A stretch of DNA of 11,406 bases from GCA-2716945 sp964342835. Lineage in GTDB: Bacteria; Pseudomonadota; Gammaproteobacteria; GCA-002705445; GCA-002716945. The translations under genes and the position numbers were made by a program. The stretch spans positions 1 to 11,406 of the forward strand of contig CAYFGJ010000030.1 in the NCBI GenBank assembly GCA_964342835.1, given 5' to 3'. The notes under the pieces are model-generated. The model searched no databases. It saw only the letters and a program-made list of their open reading frames with translations, and was not told where the DNA came from. Below, one piece after another: positions 1 through 5,839 of this stretch; the stretch's first letter is position 1, and every line of letters starts with the position of its first letter.

Positions 1-822
1 ATAAATGGAAATGGAAATGGAAATGGTAATGGAAATGGACATGACAAAGAGGCCTTATATTTTTATGGTACTGAAACAGGAGCATTCGCATGTTTAGATG
101 GATTTAGTGAACACGCAAAAATGCAAATGGAAGGTAGAGAAATTGGGTATAACAAGTTTGCTGGTACTAATGCAAGACAGATTGTACCCGTAACTGATTA
201 TGCTGAAATATCTACTGGATCTGAATTAGATATACTTCTTTATCTAAATAATTATGATTTAATCGCTCCAGGTCAAAATTGCATGAATGTAGATATTGAT
301 GTTGATGAAGCCCTTGACCATTTCAGAAAAGGAGCAAGAGTTGCAGCTGGAAGTACTCAAACACATAGAGGAAAAGTGGAAATAAGTTACTGGGCAAACC
401 CATTTCCTTTGTTAAAGGATAAAGAATGGAAAACACTACCAGAGCATCAAGACCTGTGTGATATGTTTGAAAAAATAGAGGATAAATTCTTTACACAGAT
501 AAAGAAAAGAGTAAAACAAGGAAAGATGAAAATTGGAGTAGCTCATAGCATGTTAATGGCAGGTGTTTATGAAAACAATACTGATAGTGAACTTAAGAAG
601 CATTCGTTTGATAACAGAGATATGGTTGAGCATGAAGGACCAGAAAGAGCTGCTAGAGATATGATAAGCTTAATAAAAAAAGCTGCAATTGAGAAAAGAA
701 AAATTGCAGGAAATGATGTTAAAGAAGTTAGCATTACTATTGCTACGGTTGGTGATAGTAGAACCGGTAAATCTGAAATGGCTGAAAAGATGGAAGGCGT
801 TTTAAATATGAGTCTTATATAA
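1..822 (+). CDS. Unrecognised protein, 3' part only, with an Asn-Gly linker and a C-terminal Walker-A-like motif
   Basis: The reading frame is open from base 1 to a TAA at 820-822, giving 273 residues. The start lies left of the window, and the ATG at 121 is only an internal methionine. I do not recognise the family. Residues 2-13 are six Asn-Gly pairs encoded by a hexanucleotide repeat. The rest is soluble-looking, with no signal peptide or membrane segment and three scattered cysteines. A helix-rich, charged part covers about residues 140-240. Residues 251-258 read GDSRTGKS, an exact GxxxxGK[ST] match preceded by a beta-strand-like ITIATV. It resembles the first GTP-binding motif of small GTPases, but only 15 residues follow, so no complete NTPase domain is present. 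Two sampled 60-base rows hold about 35-38% G+C, above most of the window. It may be a truncated gene or the tail of a large multidomain protein. The frame is certain; the function is unknown. Confidence 0.7.
   Translation: MNGNGNGNGNGNGHDKEALYFYGTETGAFACLDGFSEHAKMQMEGREIGYNKFAGTNARQIVPVTDYAEISTGSELDILLYLNNYDLIAPGQNCMNVDIDVDEALDHFRKGARVAAGSTQTHRGKVEISYWANPFPLLKDKEWKTLPEHQDLCDMFEKIEDKFFTQIKKRVKQGKMKIGVAHSMLMAGVYENNTDSELKKHSFDNRDMVEHEGPERAARDMISLIKKAAIEKRKIAGNDVKEVSITIATVGDSRTGKSEMAEKMEGVLNMSLI
4..39 (+). repeat. Hexanucleotide tandem repeat (AATGGA)6, coding for Asn-Gly pairs
   Basis: Six consecutive 6-base units run from 4 to 39. Five are AATGGA and the fourth is AATGGT. A degenerate unit (CATGAC) follows. 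The repeat may continue left of the window, where the preceding bases are ATA. Each unit is two codons, so gain or loss of units would change linker length without shifting the frame. Confidence 0.85.
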
Positions 823-826
823 AAGC

Positions 827-854
827 TTGACTTATTTTTAAAAGGACTTATCAT
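827..854 (+). promoter_or_regulatory. Sigma70-type promoter for trxA-rho
   Basis: TTGACT (827-832, 5/6 to TTGACA) is followed after 16 bases by TATCAT (849-854, 5/6 to TATAAT). It lies in the 104-base gap after the left-edge gene and about 72 bases before the trxA start, giving a leader of roughly 65 bases. A direct repeat GACTTAT (829-835 and 845-851) overlaps both promoter boxes and could be chance. No clear hairpin terminator for the upstream gene is visible in 823-926. Confidence 0.55.
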
Positions 855-911
855 TGTTTTATCAAATAACCAAATCTAGTCAAAAATTCAACCTAATAAA
901 TTTCATTAATT

Positions 912-917
912 GGAGGA
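912..917 (+). promoter_or_regulatory. Strong ribosome binding site that sets the GTG start of trxA
   Basis: GGAGGA lies about 10 bases before the GTG at 927. It is the strongest Shine-Dalgarno match in the window and supports the non-ATG start, which also aligns with the usual thioredoxin N-terminus. Confidence 0.75.
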
Positions 918-926
918 ATATAATAA

Positions 927-1250
927 GTGAGTAGTGTTATAGAAGTAACAGATGATACATTTGACGAACAAGTGTTAAATTCTGATACGCCTGTTTTGCT
1001 TGATTTTTGGGCTGAGTGGTGTGGTCCTTGTAAAATATTAGGACCTGTTATAGAAGAAGTTTCCAAAGATTATGAATCTAAGATAAAATTTGCAAAACTT
1101 AATATAGATCAAAACCCTAGTAACACTCAAAAATTTCAAATAAGAGGTATCCCTACACTAGTATTATTTAAAAATGGAAGTGCAGCAGCAACTCATGTAG
1201 GAGTGCTAACAAAAACTGAACTAACATCATTTTTAGATAAGAATATATAA
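927..1250 (+). CDS. trxA: Thioredoxin 1
   Basis: This is a small cytoplasmic dithiol-disulfide oxidoreductase. It reduces ribonucleotide reductase, other cytoplasmic disulfides and the membrane relay DsbD. The 107-residue length matches E. coli thioredoxin. The active site WCGPC has its cysteines at 32 and 35, Asp26 is the buried acid, and cis-Pro76 sits in IRGIPT. The KLNIDQNP stretch (57-64) is identical to E. coli. The GTG start is fixed by the GGAGGA site 10 bases upstream and by the fit to the family N-terminus. It is followed after 42 bases by rho on the same strand, the classic gammaproteobacterial trxA-rho arrangement. No terminator is visible between them, so co-transcription from the 827-854 promoter is likely. 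The dsbD gene in this window encodes a probable partner. Confidence 0.97.
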   Translation: MSSVIEVTDDTFDEQVLNSDTPVLLDFWAEWCGPCKILGPVIEEVSKDYESKIKFAKLNIDQNPSNTQKFQIRGIPTLVLFKNGSAAATHVGVLTKTELTSFLDKNI

Positions 1251-1292
1251 AACTAATATATGAGAATTTTTTACTAAAACTAACAAACAGCC

Positions 1293-2549
1293 ATGAATCT
1301 ATCAGAACTTAAAGAAAAACCTATCCAAGAATTAGTACAAATTGCTGAACAAATGGGTGCTGAAAATGTAAGCCGATTAAGAAAGCAAGATGTAATTTTT
1401 ACTATATTAAAAAGTCATTCATCAAGCGGTGAAGATATTTCTGGCGGCGGCGTTTTAGAAATACTACAAGATGGTTTTGGTTTTTTAAGGGCATCAGGTA
1501 GTTCATATTTGGCAGGACCTGATGATATTTATGTATCACCTAGCCAAATAAGAAAATTTGGCCTAAGAACAGGTGACACTGTTACAGGAAAAATAAGGCC
1601 TCCGAAAGAAGGTGAACGTTATTTTGCGTTACTTAAAGTTGATAATGTAAATTTTGAAAATTCAGATAATTCTAAAAATAAAATTTTATTTGAAAATTTA
1701 ACACCATTACATGCTAATGAAAGATTACGTTTGGAAAGGGGAAATGGAAGTACTGAAGATATTTCAGCAAGACTGATTGATATAGCATCACCTATTGGAA
1801 AAGGACAAAGAGGATTAATTATATCTCCTCCAAAAGCCGGTAAGACAATAATGCTCCAGAATATTGCACAAAGTTTGATCACTAATAACCCTGATTCTAT
1901 ATTAATTGTTTTATTGATTGATGAAAGACCTGAAGAAGTAACAGAAATGTCAAGAATGGTCAAAGGAGAGGTCGTAGCGAGCACATTTGATGAACCTGCA
2001 CATCGACATGTTCAAGTTGCCGAAATGGTTATTGAGAAAGCAAAAAGATTAGTGGAACATAAAAAAGATGTAGTTATTTTATTAGATTCAATAACAAGAT
2101 TGGCCAGAGCTTATAATACACTAGCTCCATCATCTGGTAAGGTACTTACAGGGGGTGTAGATGCAAATGCTCTTACAAAACCAAAAAAATTCTTTGGTGC
2201 AGCAAGAAATGTAGAAGAAGGTGGTAGCTTGACTATTCTTGCTACTGCATTAATTGATACTGGTTCTAAAATGGATGAAGTAATTTATGAAGAATTTAAA
2301 GGGACAGGAAATATGGAAGTACATTTAGACAGAAGAATAGCTGAAAAAAGAATATATCCAGCTATTAATATAAATAGATCTGGAACGAGAAGAGAAGAAT
2401 TATTAACTACACCAGATGAATTACAAAAAATATGGATTTTAAGAAAGGTTCTTCATTCAATGGACGAATTAGATGCCATGGAATTCATGTTAGGAAAACT
2501 TCAATCGTCTAAAACTAACTCAGAATTTTTTGAGTCTATGAAAAAATAA
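1293..2549 (+). CDS. rho: Transcription termination factor Rho
   Basis: Rho is a hexameric RNA-dependent ATPase and helicase that ends transcription of untranslated RNA. The 418 residues match the 419 of E. coli and align almost throughout. The N-terminal helical domain (1-47) is followed by the cold-shock-like primary RNA-binding domain with DGFGFLR at 60-66. The ATPase core has the P-loop PPKAGKT at 179-185 (Lys181, Lys184), the Walker B aspartate Asp265 in VILLD, the Q-loop near Lys283 and the arginine finger Arg366 in NRSGTR. All these positions equal E. coli numbering. There is no insertion domain of the kind found in some high-GC phyla. The ATG at 1293 has no clear Shine-Dalgarno sequence, only ACAGCC just before it. 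The stop at 2547-2549 directly abuts the stop of convergent purD, so the rho message must run into or end within antisense purD. Confidence 0.98.
   Translation: MNLSELKEKPIQELVQIAEQMGAENVSRLRKQDVIFTILKSHSSSGEDISGGGVLEILQDGFGFLRASGSSYLAGPDDIYVSPSQIRKFGLRTGDTVTGKIRPPKEGERYFALLKVDNVNFENSDNSKNKILFENLTPLHANERLRLERGNGSTEDISARLIDIASPIGKGQRGLIISPPKAGKTIMLQNIAQSLITNNPDSILIVLLIDERPEEVTEMSRMVKGEVVASTFDEPAHRHVQVAEMVIEKAKRLVEHKKDVVILLDSITRLARAYNTLAPSSGKVLTGGVDANALTKPKKFFGAARNVEEGGSLTILATALIDTGSKMDEVIYEEFKGTGNMEVHLDRRIAEKRIYPAININRSGTRREELLTTPDELQKIWILRKVLHSMDELDAMEFMLGKLQSSKTNSEFFESMKK
2518..2535 (-). terminator. Weak hairpin inside the rho 3' end, possible terminator for the purD-side operon
   Basis: ACTCAGA (2518-2524) can pair with TTTGAGT (2529-2535), with one G-U pair and a four-base loop. 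Read on the minus strand, it comes just after the purD stop and is followed by a short TAGTTTTAG stretch. On the plus strand there is no T-run. The stem is short and GC-poor, so this is only a candidate. It is listed because no other terminator-like structure is visible between the two convergent genes. Confidence 0.2.
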
Positions 2550-3893
2550 TTAATTACCTATATCTTCTCTAAAAAATATCAAATCTTTATTTTCTTTCGT
2601 AAAATCTTCATCTTCAAAAGCTTTGATTTTCTTAATGTTGTCATAAGCAAGTTTTACTGCTGTTTCTTTATCTTTTGCTACAGCATTTACCGAAAGAATT
2701 CTCCCGCCAATAACTTTTATTTTTCCATTAAAAATTATAGTACCCGAATGAAAGATTTTTAGATATGGTTTTTCTATCACACTAGATATATCTAAGAAAT
2801 AATTTTTTTTATAATCATCAGGATATCCTTTAGATGCTAAAACAACTGTACAACTATATTGATATTCTGATGAAAATTTTGATGGTTCTATTGGTGGCGG
2901 TGGCATAATTCCATATTCTTGATTTTCATATAAGATCATATCTAGGAGATCTATATTTTCATTATTTAAAGTAACCATTATATTTTGTGTTTCTGGATCA
3001 CCCAATCTACAATTATATTCTAATACTTTAACTTCACACTCTTGATTTACCATCAACCCAATGTATAAAAAACCTAAATAATTAGAAGAGTATTTTTGGT
3101 TTATCGAGTGAATAGTTTTTTCTAAAATTTTTTCTATTTGCATGTTAATTTTAAAAAGAATATTTTTTTTATCAAAAGTAAGAGGATGAGTAACTGCTCC
3201 CATTCCTCCAGTATTTGGTCCAGCATTATATTCATCTCTTGATTTGTAATCTTTTATCCAAGGTAGAGCGATTTCATAACCTCTACTATTATAATTACAT
3301 ATATATATGGCTGATAATTCTATGCCTGTTAAAAAGTCTTCTATTACAATCTTTTCAAATCCTTTTTTGTCCATTAATTCATTTACAGCATCTTGAGATT
3401 CATCTAATGATTCAGCTATTATGACTCCTTTCCCAGCCGCAAGAGTATCTGCTTTAATAACAATTGGAAATTTTTGTGTTTTTAGATAATCAATCGCCTC
3501 ATTTTTTTGTGAAAAAGATTTGGCATTAGCAGTTGGTATTCCATTATCAACCATGAATTTTTTTGCAAAAATTTTAGACCCTTCAAGTTGAGCATGTTCT
3601 TTTGTTGGACCAAATATCTTCAAATTTTGTTTTTTAAATTCATTAACAATACCATCAACTAAAGGTGCTTCAGGCCCTACAATTGTAATATCAATGCTAT
3701 TCTTTTTAACAAAATCTATTAATGCGGTTTTATCATTTGAGTTGATATTAACGTTGGTAACTTTATTTTCAAAATATGTACCACCATTACCAGGCGCCAC
3801 GAATATCTCATTAACTTTATTTGATTTCCCTAATTTCCAAGCAATTGCATGTTCTCTGCCACCCTGACCGATAATAAGTATTTTAAGATTCAT
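2550..3893 (-). CDS. purD: Phosphoribosylamine-glycine ligase (GAR synthetase)
   Basis: PurD joins phosphoribosylamine and glycine using ATP, an early step of de novo purine synthesis in the cytoplasm. The protein is 447 residues, against 429 in E. coli. It has the N-terminal Rossmann-like motif GQGGREHA (9-16), VAPGNGGT (32-39), VGPEAPLV (72-79), an ATP-grasp domain with KADTLAAGKGV (147-157), GPNTGGMGA (225-233) and the metal-binding GDPETQ (298-303), and a C-terminal domain with GGRILSV (396-402). I chose the ATG at 3893, one base after the purH stop. An in-frame ATG at 3953 would add 20 non-conserved residues and overlap purH by 59 bases. Just before GPNTGGMGA, the family's usual SQDHK is replaced by IKDYK (213-217). 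It is the last gene of the minus-strand purH-purD pair and ends flush against rho. Confidence 0.96.
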   Translation of the reverse strand: MNLKILIIGQGGREHAIAWKLGKSNKVNEIFVAPGNGGTYFENKVTNVNINSNDKTALIDFVKKNSIDITIVGPEAPLVDGIVNEFKKQNLKIFGPTKEHAQLEGSKIFAKKFMVDNGIPTANAKSFSQKNEAIDYLKTQKFPIVIKADTLAAGKGVIIAESLDESQDAVNELMDKKGFEKIVIEDFLTGIELSAIYICNYNSRGYEIALPWIKDYKSRDEYNAGPNTGGMGAVTHPLTFDKKNILFKINMQIEKILEKTIHSINQKYSSNYLGFLYIGLMVNQECEVKVLEYNCRLGDPETQNIMVTLNNENIDLLDMILYENQEYGIMPPPPIEPSKFSSEYQYSCTVVLASKGYPDDYKKNYFLDISSVIEKPYLKIFHSGTIIFNGKIKVIGGRILSVNAVAKDKETAVKLAYDNIKKIKAFEDEDFTKENKDLIFFREDIGN

Positions 3894-3894
3894 T

Positions 3895-5454
3895 TTAATG
3901 TTTAAATACTCTTGTATCAGTGAACACCATAGAAATTTTACATCTATTGGCAACTGCGATTATTTCTTTATCTTTTATTGATCCACCTGGTTGGATTATA
4001 CATTTTACTCCAATCTTCATTGCCAATTCTACATTATCTTTAAAAGGGAAAAATGCTTCTGATGCCATAACACAATTTTTTAGATTTATTTTATGTGTTT
4101 TAGCTTTATTTTTAGCAATATTAGTTGAATCTATTCTACTCATTTGCCCAGCACCAATACCAAGTGTTCTCATATCTTTAGCAAGAACAATCGCATTAGA
4201 TTTTACAAATCTAGCAACTCTAAATGCGAACAACAAATCATTTATTTGTTCGGTTGAAGGTTTTTTGTTAGTTACAACCTTTAAATCTTTTTTTGTAATT
4301 TTTTTAACATCTGTTTCTTGGATTAAAAAATTACTTTTTAAAGATTTCATATCAAAATATTTTTGATTTTTTCCATCTTTTACAGATATTAATCTTACAT
4401 TTGGTTTTTTTTCAATAATATTAATATAATTTTTAGCAAATTTTGGAGCTATAATTACTTCAACAAATTGATTATTAATTATTTTATTTAATAATTTATT
4501 ATTAACTTCTCTGTTAAAAGCAATTACACCACCAAATGCTGATATAGGATCAGTTAAAAATGCTTTTTTATACGCTTTCTCAAGTTCATTACATTCAGCA
4601 ACACCGCACGGATTTGCATGTTTAACTATAACACAAGTTGGTTTATCGAATTGCTGAACACATGAGAATGCACTTTCTGCATCTACCAAGTTATTATAAG
4701 ATAGTTCTTTACCAAAAATTTGATTAAAATCAAAACCAACATATTCTTTATTTTTAATTGAATATAGTTTACCTGATTGATGTGGATTTTCACCATATCT
4801 TAATTCTTGTTTTTTTTCTAAAATTAATTGCAACTTATCAGGAAAAGTATTTTTTTTATTTTTTGATTTATTTGACAAATAATTTGAGATTAGACTGTCA
4901 TATAATGATGTCTGTTCAAAAACTTTTCTTGCAAGTTCATATCTAGTATTATCAGATACCACACCAAGCTTTTCTATCTCATTAATAACTTTTTCATAAT
5001 CATTAGGATCCGTTACTACAGTAACCCTAGAAAAATTCTTAGCAGCAGCTCTCAACATTGTAGGTCCGCCTATATCAATATTTTCTATGGCATTTTGAAA
5101 TGTTGTATCTTTTTTAGATATAACTGATTCAAATGGATATAAATTTACTATTACCATATCGATCATTTTATAGCTCTTATCGTTTAAGCCTGATAAATCT
5201 TTTTTGTTTTTTGCTAAAATTCCAGCATGAATCAATGGATGAAGCGTTTTTACTCTTCCTCCAAGTATTTCATCAAAATTAGTGAATTTTGAAATAGAAA
5301 TATTATCTATATTATTATCAGTTAAGAATTTTGCTGTTCCACCAGTAGAAAGTATCTGATAATTGTTGTTTATAAGTTTTTTTGCTATTTTATCTATATT
5401 TCTTTTATCGGAAACACTTATAAGGACTATTCTTTTTTTATCATCTATAGACAT
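3895..5454 (-). CDS. purH: Bifunctional AICAR transformylase / IMP cyclohydrolase
   Basis: PurH carries out the last two steps of IMP synthesis: formyl transfer from 10-formyl-tetrahydrofolate to AICAR, then ring closure. It has 519 residues, close to 529 in E. coli. The N-terminal IMP cyclohydrolase (MGS-like) domain shows STGGTAKFL (36-44), GGRVKTLHP (65-73), NLYPF (104-108) and IDIGGPTMLRAAAKN (126-140). The transformylase domain shows RYGENPHQ (219-226), the catalytic Lys278-His279 in VKHANPCGVA, AFGGVIAFN (306-314), GAGQMSR (434-440) and IIQPGGSIKDKE (486-497), and ends FTDTRVFKH. The ATG at 5454 comes 7 bases after the fis stop and has no clear Shine-Dalgarno sequence. The fis-purH-purD order matches pseudomonads and suggests one transcript. 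The gene is very AT-rich (one row near 4441 is about 13% G+C) and rich in Lys, Asn and Ile, as expected from base-composition drift. Confidence 0.97.
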   Translation of the reverse strand: MSIDDKKRIVLISVSDKRNIDKIAKKLINNNYQILSTGGTAKFLTDNNIDNISISKFTNFDEILGGRVKTLHPLIHAGILAKNKKDLSGLNDKSYKMIDMVIVNLYPFESVISKKDTTFQNAIENIDIGGPTMLRAAAKNFSRVTVVTDPNDYEKVINEIEKLGVVSDNTRYELARKVFEQTSLYDSLISNYLSNKSKNKKNTFPDKLQLILEKKQELRYGENPHQSGKLYSIKNKEYVGFDFNQIFGKELSYNNLVDAESAFSCVQQFDKPTCVIVKHANPCGVAECNELEKAYKKAFLTDPISAFGGVIAFNREVNNKLLNKIINNQFVEVIIAPKFAKNYINIIEKKPNVRLISVKDGKNQKYFDMKSLKSNFLIQETDVKKITKKDLKVVTNKKPSTEQINDLLFAFRVARFVKSNAIVLAKDMRTLGIGAGQMSRIDSTNIAKNKAKTHKINLKNCVMASEAFFPFKDNVELAMKIGVKCIIQPGGSIKDKEIIAVANRCKISMVFTDTRVFKH

Positions 5455-5461
5455 CTGTATT

Positions 5462-5722
5462 TTAATTTATATCATATTCTTTTATTCTTTTTATAAGTGT
5501 TCCTCTGTTAATACCTAAATAACTAGCTGTTTTTGTTACATTTCCTTTATGGTAACTTAAGACTGTAGAAATGAGAGTTTTTTCAGTTTCATTAATGAAT
5601 AAGCTGTGTAAATTATCAACACCTTCGCCATTCATTTTATTGATATATGAAATAGTCTCTTCTTTTACAGCTCTACTGAGGGAGTTATTATTTAAATTTT
5701 TTGTTTTTCTCTTTTTTTTCAT
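5462..5722 (-). CDS. fis: Fis-family nucleoid-associated DNA-binding protein
   Basis: Fis is a homodimeric DNA-bending protein that shapes the nucleoid and regulates stable RNA and many other promoters. From the ATG at 5722 the protein has 86 residues, against 98 in E. coli. The core four helices are present. NLHSLFINETEKTLISTVL (37-55) matches the dimer helices, and GNVTKTASYLGINRGTL (60-76) matches the helix-turn-helix. Contact residues Asn73, Thr75, Asn84, Arg85 and Thr87 of E. coli are kept as Asn61, Thr63, Asn72, Arg73 and Thr75. Arg89 is replaced by Ile77. The N-terminal beta-hairpin arm used for Hin inversion is replaced by a short lysine- and asparagine-rich tail. The frame stays open to an ATG at 5782, which would add 20 residues unlike Fis, so I prefer 5722; neither start has a good ribosome site. 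In many gammaproteobacteria dusB precedes fis, but here accC does. Confidence 0.88.
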   Translation of the reverse strand: MKKKRKTKNLNNNSLSRAVKEETISYINKMNGEGVDNLHSLFINETEKTLISTVLSYHKGNVTKTASYLGINRGTLIKRIKEYDIN

Positions 5723-5782
5723 TACATTGGAGCACAAGTGAAGCCACAAACCGATTTTTGGTGATTTAATGTGAAACCCCAT
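5723..5782 (-). pseudogene. Possible remnant of the dusB start, in frame with fis
   Basis: Upstream of fis and in frame with it, an ATG at 5782 begins MGFHIKSPKIGL. This resembles the opening of DusB tRNA-dihydrouridine synthases (roughly IGxYxIKSxxxLAPMAG). Shortly after, in another frame, the bases encode CAPM followed by a TAA that overlaps the fis ATG. dusB normally sits directly before fis in this gene order, and no dusB is present here. The match is only about 12-15 residues with an assumed frameshift, so it could be chance or a real N-terminal extension of Fis. Confidence 0.2.
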
Positions 5783-5839
5783 ACTATATTACATACAATA
5801 CAATGACGGATAAAGAGAAAAATAAGAAATTTTTATAGA

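Noticed and set aside
829..851. Direct repeat GACTTAT in the trxA promoter as a regulator binding site
   Set aside because: Two 7-base copies are easily expected by chance here, and their bases are largely explained by the promoter boxes.
567..854. Open reading frame of 95 codons on the minus strand opposite the left-edge gene
   Set aside because: It is antisense to a long open frame with sensible composition, has no ribosome site, and reads as Ser/Leu/Ile-rich shadow sequence.
2617..2624. Palindrome AAAGCTTT near the purD 3' end as a possible terminator
   Set aside because: An uninterrupted 8-base palindrome leaves no loop, and no T-run follows at the proper place.
3894..3953. Upstream in-frame ATG for purD at 3953
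   Set aside because: It would overlap purH by 59 bases and add residues absent from PurD homologues, whose conserved region begins at the ATG at 3893.
3920..4366. Open reading frame of 148 codons on the plus strand within purH
   Set aside because: It mirrors the conserved purH coding strand; the hydrophobic translation follows from Lys/Asn-rich codons read in reverse.
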